45,167 bases of DNA, taken from the NCBI GenBank assembly GCA_030145625.1, contig JAQYVF010000033.1, positions 1 through 45,167 on the forward strand. The letters run 5' to 3'. This DNA is from Desulfocapsa sp. (lineage in GTDB: Bacteria; Desulfobacterota; Desulfobulbia; Desulfobulbales; Desulfocapsaceae). The translations under genes and the position numbers were made by a program. Below, piece by piece: positions 15,977 to 24,030 of this stretch (position 1 is the stretch's first letter; each line of letters opens with the position of its first letter). The notes beneath the pieces are model-generated. The model saw only the letters and a list, made by a program, of their open reading frames with translations, searched no databases and was not told the DNA's origin.

Positions 15977-16768
15977 ATGAGATTAAAAATCCATCACATT
16001 GATGCATTCACAGACACTCTCTTCAGAGGAAATTATGCAGCGGTTATTATTACTGACGAGTGGTTACCTGACCACTTGATGCAATCAATCGCTACCGAGA
16101 ACAACCTTTCTGAAACAGCATTTGCTAAAACATGCGGAAGCAATACTTATGAAATTCGCTGGTTCTCTCCGGTCACAGAAATTGATTTCTGTGGCCATGC
16201 CACTCTAGCTGCGGCCTTTGTAATATTCAATCAAGACAGCTCAGTCAATGAGCTGACATTTTCAGCCAAGGCAGTTGGTACTCTCAACGTTCGGCAATCG
16301 GAAAAAGACCATATAGCAATGACATTTCCCAAACGGAGTCCAAAACAGATAGCTCATATCCCCAAGGCGCTAACAAACGCTTTATCAATACCATCCCGAG
16401 AAATCTTACTGAGTCAGCAGGCATATTTTGTCATTTATCCGCATGAGGAAGACGTACATTCCGTTTGCGTAAACTTCGAAGAACTCAAAAAACTTGCTCC
16501 CCTTGACGTCGTAGTCACAGCCCTGTCAAAAAAATATGACTTCATCTCAAGATACTTCTGGCCTGCAAATGGCAGCGATGAAGATCCTGTTACCGGTTCG
16601 ATTCATGCGGGATTGGCACCACTTTGGGCCGAAAAATTAGGCAAAAAGACCCTCACTGCTTACCAAGCCTCTCAGCGAGGTGGGGTTGTGCACTGTAGCG
16701 TATTGGAAAATCACGTCATCATATCTGGTCAGGCAGTTCAATATCTTGAGGGATATATCGATGTTTGA
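15977..16768 (+). CDS. PhzF-family isomerase-like protein
   Basis: This 263-residue protein belongs to the PhzF/diaminopimelate-epimerase fold family. Visible motifs are the opening HIDAFTDTLFRGNYAAV, the catalytic-type glutamate E46 in NLSETAF, SPVTEIDFCGHATLAAA (64-80) and DEDPVTGSIHAGLAPLW near 197-213. PhzF in phenazine producers isomerises dihydro-3-hydroxyanthranilate, but most members, found singly as here, have unknown substrates. No phenazine genes are present. It follows the ZIP gene by 63 bases in the same direction, which may be incidental. Confidence 0.88.
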   Translation: MRLKIHHIDAFTDTLFRGNYAAVIITDEWLPDHLMQSIATENNLSETAFAKTCGSNTYEIRWFSPVTEIDFCGHATLAAAFVIFNQDSSVNELTFSAKAVGTLNVRQSEKDHIAMTFPKRSPKQIAHIPKALTNALSIPSREILLSQQAYFVIYPHEEDVHSVCVNFEELKKLAPLDVVVTALSKKYDFISRYFWPANGSDEDPVTGSIHAGLAPLWAEKLGKKTLTAYQASQRGGVVHCSVLENHVIISGQAVQYLEGYIDV

Positions 16769-16881
16769 TTGCAAAAAGCTTTACTGACAATATATCAATA
16801 CAAACAGTCGCAAGCCAAGAGAGAGCATGAAATCCTTAATCATACAAATCATGCTTCACCAACTGAGACATCCACACAGCT

Positions 16882-17781
16882 CTATTCCTTGATCCTCCGA
16901 AACTCCACCCGCTGATTAAGTGACCAGTCTTCTGCAAACTTATCAGTTTCCAGTGCCTGGGAATCTCCATACCATCTGAGTTCAATGCGTTTGGGATCGA
17001 TCTGAAAATTCGTCACCAGCATATCTTTTACCATTTCAGCCCGCTTCTTAGACTCTTCCATGGCAACTGAAGAAGATTCGGATGAATCCATATGGGTGGA
17101 GACCTCAAAACGAACATTTTTTATGGCATCATTCTGCATGGCCTGACCAATGGCACCTAGCTGGTTTATCCCCTTAGATAACAGGAGATCACTGTCACCC
17201 ACAAAGGCGATCTGATACTGTAATACCGGCCCTGTGAGCAGAAGAGGGGTGGTATTAGAGATTTTCCCCCTATTATCCATGATCTTGATAAACTCGACCC
17301 CTGTAAGCACTTCACCACGAAGGGCCTTTCTTTTGATTTCCAGACGTGCCAGCCTGTTTCCGGCCCGCTCATCAGCCGGCATAAGTTTCACTGCCTGTCG
17401 GTATACCCCAATGGATTCGTCCAGTAATCCAAGATAAATATAGATATCTCCCATTCCGGCATAAGCCTTTCCCATTTTGGGATCAAGAAGAACAGCATTC
17501 TTATAATATCCAAGGGCCTTGTCATATTTTCTAAAACGCTCAAGACTGAGCCCGTATTTATAATTGAGCATGGGGTCATCTGGACACTGAACAATAGCGG
17601 CCGCCACTAATTTTCGTCTTTTGGCAAGATTTTTTTCCGCTTGAATTCCCTTTCTTATCGCCTGACAATCAGCCGCAAGTACTGGAGTGGCCAGGCTCAG
17701 GGAGATAAAGAGTGACAGAAAAATATACCAGCACCTTTTCTGCATTAGTTTCACTGCGCAGTTCGGCATGCTTTCAGCCAT
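16882..17781 (-). CDS. Exported TPR protein with OmpA-like C-terminal domain
   Basis: The start at 17781 was chosen because AAGGAG stands seven bases upstream; the frame is open 57 bases further. The 299-residue product has a signal sequence (hydrophobic about 17-34, cleavage near VLAADC), two or three tetratricopeptide repeats (about 70-145, for example MGKAYAGMGDIYIYLG and SIGVYRQAVKLMP), then a domain ending in RIELRWYGDSQALETD and NQRVEFRRI, the pattern of OmpA-type peptidoglycan-binding domains. A likely role is a periplasmic or outer-membrane-associated scaffold, but the function is unknown. It is 103 bases downstream of era and could share its transcript. Confidence 0.8.
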   Translation of the reverse strand: MAESMPNCAVKLMQKRCWYIFLSLFISLSLATPVLAADCQAIRKGIQAEKNLAKRRKLVAAAIVQCPDDPMLNYKYGLSLERFRKYDKALGYYKNAVLLDPKMGKAYAGMGDIYIYLGLLDESIGVYRQAVKLMPADERAGNRLARLEIKRKALRGEVLTGVEFIKIMDNRGKISNTTPLLLTGPVLQYQIAFVGDSDLLLSKGINQLGAIGQAMQNDAIKNVRFEVSTHMDSSESSSVAMEESKKRAEMVKDMLVTNFQIDPKRIELRWYGDSQALETDKFAEDWSLNQRVEFRRIKE

Positions 17782-17884
17782 ATCTGTTCTCCTTAAACTT
17801 TTTCTACACTCTAAAAAACAATCCACTTTCACACCCATCCATTATTTTCAACAAGCAACTAACCAAAAGAATGCCATAATCCCT

Positions 17885-18808
17885 TTAAAACCCAAGTTCT
17901 TTCAAAAACCGTTCATCCTTGGACCAATTTTTTTTGACCTTCACCCACAACTTCAAAAGGACTTTCTGCCCTAGCATTTTTTCAATATCTTTTCGTGCAG
18001 CCATGCCGATACTCTTCAACTTACTGCCACCCTTTCCAATCACAATACCCTTTTGCGAACCTCTTTCCAGGACAATAGTTGCATGGATGGTTGTCATTTG
18101 TTTGATAGTATCTTCCTGAAACGACTCAACTGTTACCGCACAAGAATAAGGAATCTCCTGCCCGGTAAGAAGAAAGACCTTTTCTCTAACAATCTCAGTT
18201 ACCAGAAATCGTTCACTGACATCAGTGGGCATATCTTCAGGAAAGTACCGAGGTCCCATGGGAAGAAGACCCAGCAATTCTTGTAGAAGGTGATCGGCCC
18301 CCTCACCAGTTAATGCAGAGACCGGAAGCACTCCATGAAAAGGATAAAGTTCAGAGTAGCGTTTCATCATTGGCAGGAGCTTCTCTTTTTCCAAGAGATC
18401 AACCTTATTCAAAAGCAAGATAACAGGTGCCTGCACCCCATTCATCTGCTCTAGCATCTCCTGCCCCTCTTTCTTTTTCTGTTTTTCCGGAAGGGGCAGG
18501 GAAACGTCAATCATATAGAGAACCGCATCAACCTCACTCAGACTCTCCATGGCTATACGTACCATCTCCCGGTTCAACGGCTGACGAGCCTTGTGCAGGC
18601 CCGGGGTGTCGAGCAGAACGATTTGATAATCATCTCCATTGACAATGCCGAGGATACGATTCCTGGTTGTCTGAGGCTTATGACTGACAATGGAGATCTT
18701 CTGCCCAAGGAGATGGTTCATCAAAGTCGATTTACCGGCGTTTGGAGGGCCTACAATGGCGACCATTCCGGAACGCACGCTTTCTTTTAAAAAATCCATC
18801 TCATTCAA
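17885..18808 (-). CDS. era: GTPase Era
   Basis: Era is an essential GTPase that binds 16S rRNA near its 3' end and helps 30S ribosome assembly. The 307 residues contain G1 GPPNAGKS (20-27), the switch region SHKPQTTRNR, G3 DTPGLHK, G4 NKVD and the SALTGEGADHL G5, then a KH RNA-binding domain (about 205-290) with VIGKGGSKLKSIG. The TTG start at 18808 has an AGGAG seven bases upstream, whereas the internal ATG at 18799 is 16 bases away, so TTG is the likely start. It is followed on the same strand by the TPR/OmpA-like gene. Confidence 0.95.
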   Translation of the reverse strand: MNEMDFLKESVRSGMVAIVGPPNAGKSTLMNHLLGQKISIVSHKPQTTRNRILGIVNGDDYQIVLLDTPGLHKARQPLNREMVRIAMESLSEVDAVLYMIDVSLPLPEKQKKKEGQEMLEQMNGVQAPVILLLNKVDLLEKEKLLPMMKRYSELYPFHGVLPVSALTGEGADHLLQELLGLLPMGPRYFPEDMPTDVSERFLVTEIVREKVFLLTGQEIPYSCAVTVESFQEDTIKQMTTIHATIVLERGSQKGIVIGKGGSKLKSIGMAARKDIEKMLGQKVLLKLWVKVKKNWSKDERFLKELGF

Positions 18809-19038
18809 TCTGTTGCTCCTCTTTTTATTAAAAATACTAAATTGGTGAAAATTAATGACTTCATATTTATGCCCTTCCGGGTGAAAGCACCTCAGTTACC
18901 TGGTTGTGGCGAATTTGACTTTTTACGACTTTATCAAAAAATACATGTGCTCAAAATAGAAAAGCACACTATAGTATATAGTTTATGCCTTCTTTATGAC
19001 TATAGCAAAATTATATAAAGAACGGCACCATTTTCACA

Positions 19039-19254
19039 AAAGGAGCAGGTATGCGGCCACTCACCAGGCTGCACAAGATTGCCAATGACAGCACCAGGGA
19101 AACTCATAGAATATTTGGATGGAGGAAAATTTCTCTGTGCCTATGTCACCAGCGGACAAGCCAAACGGCTCCATCTGTTAAACCAGAACGGCAGGGAAAT
19201 GAACCTGCCCCTTTCCCGGATGATCCACTGCTCCGAACGAACACATCCCATTGA
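19039..19254 (+). other. Strong ribosome binding site and out-of-frame ORF before the RNase gene
   Basis: AAGGAG at 19039-19044 stands six bases before an ATG at 19051, the best initiation signal in the region, but the ORF it opens (67 codons to 19254) is in a different frame from the RNase gene, whose frame has no start codon until TTG 19079 or ATG 19085. The short frame overlaps the first 170 bases of the RNase gene. It could be a coupling leader peptide, evidence of a frameshift or sequence error near 19051-19085, or a fortuitous signal. The ORF's protein is not recognisable. Confidence 0.3.
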
Positions 19255-21085
19255 TCTTCCACGTGAAATACTAGTCCAACAACTCCAGGAAACAGCAGAA
19301 ACACGAAGCAGGCTCATGGAGAAAATTAACCTCCAGGAAATCTGGGAGCTTACGGCAGACGAACCTGTTACCAGCTTTTTGCCAAGCTTTCTTGCCGAAC
19401 TGAGTTTTGGCAAAGATTCCGATGACGATATAGTTTCCGCCTTTCTTCGTTCTGTTTTTGTGGACCGCCTTTTTTTCAAATACAAAGAGAATAAGGTCCT
19501 GGCCCATTCTCCGGAACAGGTCGAACAAATTCGCGGACAACGGGAAAAAGAAGAACAAACCCAATCCCTCATCAAAAATGGTGCACGTTTTCTCCAAGAG
19601 ATCGACAAGCAAGAAAAGAAAGATGCTCTTGACGAGGCTCACCAAGAAGAATGCCTGAGTATCATCCGTGGCTTCTACCTCTTTGGCACAGATTCTCCCC
19701 AGGCGGACATTGCCAGACAAATCCTGAAGACGGCAGGCTTTAACAGACCCCACGACCCCTTCCACCTCCTGGTTAAGGCGGGGATCTGGGATACCAACGA
19801 AAACATCCCTCTGCTCCGGAATGAGCAGCCGGTGGTTTTTCCTCTGCTGGCTATCCAGCAAGCGGAAATGCTCCTCCAGCAGGGTGCCGACAAACTCTTC
19901 CAGGATCCAGCCCGAAAAGATCTTTCCCACCTGCGTCCCATAACCATTGACGGGGCCTCCACTTTAGACTTTGACGATGCCATTTCCATAGAGGAACAGG
20001 ACGGAAATTACCTGGTAGGGGTGCATATCTCTGACGTGGCTCATTATGTCCAGCCTGAAGATCCTCTTTTTCGAGAAGCTCTCCAGCGAGGCACTTCCAT
20101 CTATTTCCCGGAAGGACAGATCCCCATGCTGCCGAGGCATCTTTCCCAGGGGATATGTAGTCTCATCCAGGGCGAGCTGCGGGCAGCACTCAGTTTTATG
20201 ATTCTGCTGTCAAAAGAGGCTGAGGTCCTGCGAGTTCGTATCTATCCCTCAGTCATCAAAGTAGCCAGACGGCTCACCTATGATCAGGCAGACTCCATAA
20301 TCACAAAAGATCCGGAACTGGCCATCCTCAATGATCTGCGCATCAAACTGCGCAACAAACGGGTGGAGGCCGGTGCTTTGCTCCTCCCATTCCCTGATGT
20401 CAATATTCATATCAACAACGGAGGCCGGGTACAGGTCAACCTCTCTGATACCGACACCCCGGCGCGCACCTTAGTATCGGAAATGATGATCCTCACCAAT
20501 ACCGAGGCAGCCCGATACGTGGCAGACAGGATGGCTCCCGGACTCTTTCGTTCCCAGAAGCCCCCTAAGAAAAGGGTCGTTTATGGCCTGGACAACGATT
20601 TATTCCTCAACAGCAAACAGAGAAAGCTGCTGTCAAGGGGGGAGCTGCTTATCCAGGCAAAGGCTCACAGTGGTCTCGGAGTGGAACAATACACCACGGT
20701 AACATCGCCCATCCGTCGTCTTTTAGACCTTGTCATGCAGCATCAAATCCATTCCCTAGTTCGCAGAGAAGAGCTCCGCTTTACCGAAGAGATGTGTAAA
20801 GATTTCACTGCCGTTATCAGCAGAACTCTGGCACGGGCAAACAATATCCGCCAGCAACGCCAGCGCTACTGGCTGCTCAAATTTCTCGACACCAGGAAGG
20901 GACAGCCCCTCAAAGCACTGGTCATAGACTCCGGCCCTAAGCGAGTCTTCCTCCTCCTTACCGATATCCTCATGACTATAGATCTCCCTGCTCCTGCAAT
21001 GAACCAGCCGAAACCCGGAAACCGGGTAACAGTCAAAGTAGAGCGGGTGAATGCGCTGGACAATACAATCCGTTTTGACTGGTGA
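19085..21085 (+). CDS. RNase II-family 3'-5' exoribonuclease
   Basis: This is an RNB-domain exoribonuclease of 666 residues from ATG 19085 (TTG at 19079 adds two). The amino part (about 1-250) begins MTAPGKLIEYLDGGKFLCAYV. The RNB domain carries the catalytic acidic cluster ITIDGASTLDFDDAISIEE, then VGVHISDVAHYVQP and YFPEGQIPMLPRHLSQGICSL, TYDQAD, and TSPIRRLLDLVMQHQ. The end (KPGNRVTVKVERVN) resembles a short S1 domain. Size and layout are nearer to RNase II than RNase R. The only good ribosome binding site in front of it (19039) points to an ATG in another frame, so the true start is uncertain. Confidence 0.9.
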   Translation: MTAPGKLIEYLDGGKFLCAYVTSGQAKRLHLLNQNGREMNLPLSRMIHCSERTHPIDLPREILVQQLQETAETRSRLMEKINLQEIWELTADEPVTSFLPSFLAELSFGKDSDDDIVSAFLRSVFVDRLFFKYKENKVLAHSPEQVEQIRGQREKEEQTQSLIKNGARFLQEIDKQEKKDALDEAHQEECLSIIRGFYLFGTDSPQADIARQILKTAGFNRPHDPFHLLVKAGIWDTNENIPLLRNEQPVVFPLLAIQQAEMLLQQGADKLFQDPARKDLSHLRPITIDGASTLDFDDAISIEEQDGNYLVGVHISDVAHYVQPEDPLFREALQRGTSIYFPEGQIPMLPRHLSQGICSLIQGELRAALSFMILLSKEAEVLRVRIYPSVIKVARRLTYDQADSIITKDPELAILNDLRIKLRNKRVEAGALLLPFPDVNIHINNGGRVQVNLSDTDTPARTLVSEMMILTNTEAARYVADRMAPGLFRSQKPPKKRVVYGLDNDLFLNSKQRKLLSRGELLIQAKAHSGLGVEQYTTVTSPIRRLLDLVMQHQIHSLVRREELRFTEEMCKDFTAVISRTLARANNIRQQRQRYWLLKFLDTRKGQPLKALVIDSGPKRVFLLLTDILMTIDLPAPAMNQPKPGNRVTVKVERVNALDNTIRFDW

Positions 21086-21124
21086 GAAATCAATATTGTT
21101 ACGTCAACAACTTATAGCCACCTT

Positions 21125-21340
21125 ATGGCAGAATCAAAGGCGATGATAAATACGAATGATCTCTGGGAAGCAATAGGTGACCTTGAAGAAGAAGATGTCC
21201 CCCATGTGCTGACCAAACTCTTCACCCTTTATGAGGAACGGCTGAGTCGTCACCCTGATGACGAGGCAACACTACTCTTTTTCCAGCACCTGTCCCAGGC
21301 AATGGCTCAGACCAGCGAATGCAACCTGAACAGAAGATAG
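21125..21340 (+). CDS. Small acidic hypothetical protein
   Basis: A 71-residue protein beginning MAESKAMINTNDLWEAIG, rich in acidic residues and leucine (DLEEEDVPHVLTKLFTLYEERL), probably mostly helical and cytoplasmic with no signal or membrane segment. I do not recognise the family. It lies 39 bases after the RNase gene on the same strand, so it may be cotranscribed with it. No clear ribosome binding site precedes either ATG (residue 1 or 7). Regular amino acid composition and the position favour a real gene, but this is not certain. Confidence 0.6.
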   Translation: MAESKAMINTNDLWEAIGDLEEEDVPHVLTKLFTLYEERLSRHPDDEATLLFFQHLSQAMAQTSECNLNRR

Positions 21341-21359
21341 CTCGCAAGAACATCCTAAA

Positions 21360-21550
21360 GGCCACCTTGCAAAATTGCCTTTTCGCCAAAACTCTTCGTT
21401 ATAAAAAAAATTTTATCCTCGAAATATCAAATACATGCACCCCAAGGGCACTTGTACCCGTAGTTTGGGTGATTCTTGCAGGGCACCTGCAGTAAAATTT
21501 TCTTCATGCCTCGATTTTGAACGAAAATTCTAATTTTTCAATGTACCCTA
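21360..21550 (+). repeat. Dispersed intergenic repeat, long copy A
   Basis: The stretch from GGCCACCTTGCAAAATTGCC to TTCAATGTACCCTA matches, with few mismatches, the reverse complement of 37056-37198. This copy carries about 48 additional bases (roughly 21437-21484) absent from the other; the addition has internal dyads, for example TGCAGG-GCA-CCTGCA and CACCC...GGGTG. It fills most of the gap between the small acidic gene and gdhA. Parts of it read as an open frame (LQNCLFAKTLRY...), but the shared nucleotide sequence and the different ends argue for a repeat, not a gene. Confidence 0.85.
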
Positions 21551-21587
21551 AAGCTGCTTCCTTTTACGTCCAGCGCGCTACTCAATA

Positions 21588-22874
21588 TTACTCATTTTGA
21601 AAATATTCATGTGTACCTTGCTGGGTAATGGCCCCTGCAATACGTTTGACTCCTTGCAGGTAAGCAGCAGTACGTAGAGATATTTTTTTATCATGTGACA
21701 GATCAAAAACACTCTTTGCCTCTCTGACCATAGTCTTTTCAAGACGCGAGTTCACCTTGTTTGCATCCCAATAAAACCCTGCGATGTTTTGCACCCATTC
21801 AAAATAACTGACAGTCACCCCGCCGGCATTAGCCAAAACATCGGGTAACACCGTAACCCCTCTTTTCTCCAGAAGCACGTCGGCCTCCGACGTCACCGGC
21901 CCATTTGCTATTTCAAGAATATGTCGTGCCTTGATATGGTCAACATTGTCTTTATCAACCTGATTTTCCAAAGCTGCCAGAACAAGAACATCCACATCCA
22001 GCCCCAACAATTCATGGCCAGTGAGCTTTTTATAACGCTGCAAATCGCAGACGGAGCCATCGCAGTAAAGCATGGTTCGCAGATCCTTATGCTTCTCCTT
22101 GTGGTTCATAACTTTTTGCGGGTCCAAACCCTCTTCTGAAAAAATCGCCCCCTGAGAATCAGAAACGGCCATTACCTTAAAGCCCGCTGCATGGGCTAAT
22201 CTTGAAAAATGATATCCGGCATTACCGAAGCCCTGTACGGCAAGAGTCATCTTGTCAGCACGAAGATCATTTCGTTCAACCCACTGCTGCAAAACATGCA
22301 ACGCTCCTCTGCCGGTGGCAGTATCCCTTCCCAGTGACCCATTGAGATGGACAGGTTTCCCGGTAATAACTCCTGGTAACTGTTGTCGTTTAATCTGGGC
22401 ATATTCATCCGCCATCCAGCCCATAACCGTAGCATTGGTGTACACATCTGGCGCTGGGATATCTCGTTTCGGACCAATAATATCTGCAATTTCTCGTATA
22501 TACCCTCGAGAAAGCCTTTCCAACTCAAGACGGGATAATTCCTTGGGATTGACGCTGACGCCCCCTTTGGCACCACCAAAGGGAAGATTCATAACCGCAC
22601 ATTTTATTGTCATCCAGAAACTGAGGGATGTCACCTCATCCAGTGAAACGTCCGGATGATATCGGATACCGCCTTTTGTAGGTCCCCGAGTATCATCAAA
22701 CTGAACCCGATAGCCGGTAAATACTTTGAGACGGCCATTATCCATTCGTAGCGGAATAGACACACAAAGTGATAGTTTCGGGTGCTTTAATTTTTCCCGT
22801 ACGTCATCAGTCAATTCAATATGTTTAAAAACTTCCACCAGCCTCTTTTGGGCATCTTCAAAAATAGAGTTCAT
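21588..22874 (-). CDS. gdhA: Glutamate dehydrogenase (Glu/Leu/Phe/Val dehydrogenase family)
   Basis: This NAD(P)-dependent enzyme interconverts glutamate and 2-oxoglutarate plus ammonia. The 428 residues show GPTKGGIRYHP (64-74), K91 in WMTIKCAVMNLP, the catalytic lysine K103 in FGGAKGG, the catalytic aspartate D143 in PAPDVYT, and the nucleotide-binding GFGNAG (215-220) of the carboxy-terminal Rossmann domain; DVLANAGGVTVSYFEW is the late signature. The length fits hexameric small-type enzymes. Cofactor preference cannot be fixed; an aspartate-rather than serine-type residue after the glycine motif was not resolved. It stands alone, flanked by copy A of the repeat and the MITE-like element. 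A purine-rich AGGAAGGT precedes the ATG. Confidence 0.92.
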   Translation of the reverse strand: MNSIFEDAQKRLVEVFKHIELTDDVREKLKHPKLSLCVSIPLRMDNGRLKVFTGYRVQFDDTRGPTKGGIRYHPDVSLDEVTSLSFWMTIKCAVMNLPFGGAKGGVSVNPKELSRLELERLSRGYIREIADIIGPKRDIPAPDVYTNATVMGWMADEYAQIKRQQLPGVITGKPVHLNGSLGRDTATGRGALHVLQQWVERNDLRADKMTLAVQGFGNAGYHFSRLAHAAGFKVMAVSDSQGAIFSEEGLDPQKVMNHKEKHKDLRTMLYCDGSVCDLQRYKKLTGHELLGLDVDVLVLAALENQVDKDNVDHIKARHILEIANGPVTSEADVLLEKRGVTVLPDVLANAGGVTVSYFEWVQNIAGFYWDANKVNSRLEKTMVREAKSVFDLSHDKKISLRTAAYLQGVKRIAGAITQQGTHEYFQNE

Positions 22875-23072
22875 ACCTTCCTATTCTCCACGATATTATT
22901 AGGAACAAAGCATCTCACTTCCTTTTCCTGATAGGCTCTGTTCAGTATAGCACTTCAAACAATTTAAAACAGAAGAGGTGAAGATTTCTTTACAATAACA
23001 AATTGGGGGACTCATAATCAGAAAAGAACCTGGCCACAATTCAAGTTACAGACAGGAATAGTGGCCAGGTCT

Positions 23073-23337
23073 ACTCAAAGTTAGTTGTGTCCGGTTAGAT
23101 TCTTGCAGGAGCGAAAATGTGTTGTTTGCGGAGTGTCGTCCAGGAAATTTCGTAGCATTTTCTTACTCTTTCTTTGTGCAGCATGTATAAATCTTTGCGA
23201 GAAGCTCGCATGATACATGCTGCACGAAGAATGGGTTGAAAATCAAGGAATTTACTGTAACAACGGAGAAAAGAACACATTTTCCCGGGACGATACAAAC
23301 TATGCAGTTTTCTAACCGGACAGTGTTGACTCAAAGT
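23073..23337. mobile_element. MITE-like non-autonomous element between gdhA and rfbC
   Basis: A 9-bp direct repeat ACTCAAAGT (23073-23081 and 23329-23337) flanks a segment whose ends carry the inverted repeat TGTCCGGTTAGA (23088-23099) and TCTAACCGGACA (23311-23322). Further in, GAAAATGTGTT (23113-23123) is repeated inverted at 23274-23284, and the centre holds a perfect 13-bp hairpin GTGCAGCATGTAT (23176-23188) with 23213-23225, enclosing a second one, TGCGAG-AAG-CTCGCA. No transposase is encoded; an open frame crossing it on the minus strand is not recognisable. The outermost bases of the two ends differ, so exact boundaries are uncertain. It accounts for about half of the 574-base gene-free gap 22875-23448; the rest shows nothing I recognise beyond likely gdhA promoter sequence. 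Confidence 0.75.
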
Positions 23338-23448
23338 AGATGATACGAAAAAAATAGGAAACAGGACAATATCCTGGATCAGGAGGGGGGAGGATAGCCG
23401 CACCCATAAGTGCTTCTTTTCACCGAAAGAAACACCTGGAAAGAACGG

Positions 23449-23994
23449 CTATCCATAGAGTTCTGACTCACACAGCAACGTCCCGCTGGAGTCTTTTTCA
23501 GAGAGAATCGGCTGTCCGGCAAGGGGCCACTGAATGTTGATGTCGGGATCGTTCCAGATAATACAACGTTCATGTTCCGGCGCCCAGAAATCAGTAGTTC
23601 GATACAGAAACTCAGCAACTTCAGAGAGGACAAGAAAGCCATGCCCAAACCCTTCCGGAACCCATAGACATTTTTTATTCTGAGCACTGAGCCTCTCCCC
23701 CACCCACTTTCCACAGGTCGGTGAACTACGACGCAGATCAACTGCCACATCAAAGACCTCACCGCTTACCACCCGCACCATCTTTCCCTGTGGCTGTTTG
23801 ATCTGGTAATGAATACCCCGCAAGACTCCGGCAACAGAACGGGAGTGATTATCCTGAACAAACCTGGTCTGCAGGCCGGTCATTTCTTCCCAGACCTTCT
23901 CGTTATAACTTTCAAAAAAGAATCCCCGATCATCGCCGAATACGGTGGGTTCTATGAGTAGGACATCCGAAATTGCAGTTGGAGTAATTTTCAT
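23449..23994 (-). CDS. rfbC: dTDP-4-dehydrorhamnose 3,5-epimerase
   Basis: RfbC (RmlC) epimerises dTDP-4-keto-6-deoxyglucose at C3 and C5 on the way to dTDP-L-rhamnose for surface polysaccharide. The 181-residue cupin protein shows DDRGFFFESYN (21-31), FVQDNHSRS, the catalytic-type H62 and K71 in RGIHYQIKQPQGK, VFDVAVDLRRSSPT, and Y131 in FLYRTTDFW, with IWNDPDINIQWP near the end. It follows rfbB by 36 bases on the same strand and is presumably cotranscribed. The remaining rhamnose genes rfbA and rfbD are not in the window; downstream lies the MITE-like element. Confidence 0.95.
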   Translation of the reverse strand: MKITPTAISDVLLIEPTVFGDDRGFFFESYNEKVWEEMTGLQTRFVQDNHSRSVAGVLRGIHYQIKQPQGKMVRVVSGEVFDVAVDLRRSSPTCGKWVGERLSAQNKKCLWVPEGFGHGFLVLSEVAEFLYRTTDFWAPEHERCIIWNDPDINIQWPLAGQPILSEKDSSGTLLCESELYG

Positions 23995-24030
23995 GCGTAC
24001 ACTGTAGTTAAAATCATAAAGCGGACTAGA

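Noticed and set aside
18809-19038. tRNA or small RNA gene between era and the RNase gene
   Set aside because: Only short dyads (GTGCT...AGCAC; ACTATA-GTA-TATAGT) and AT-rich promoter-like sequence are present; no cloverleaf can be drawn.
23095-23403. A 102-codon minus-strand ORF across the MITE-like element
   Set aside because: It runs through inverted repeats and hairpins, has no ribosome binding site and resembles no transposase that I know.
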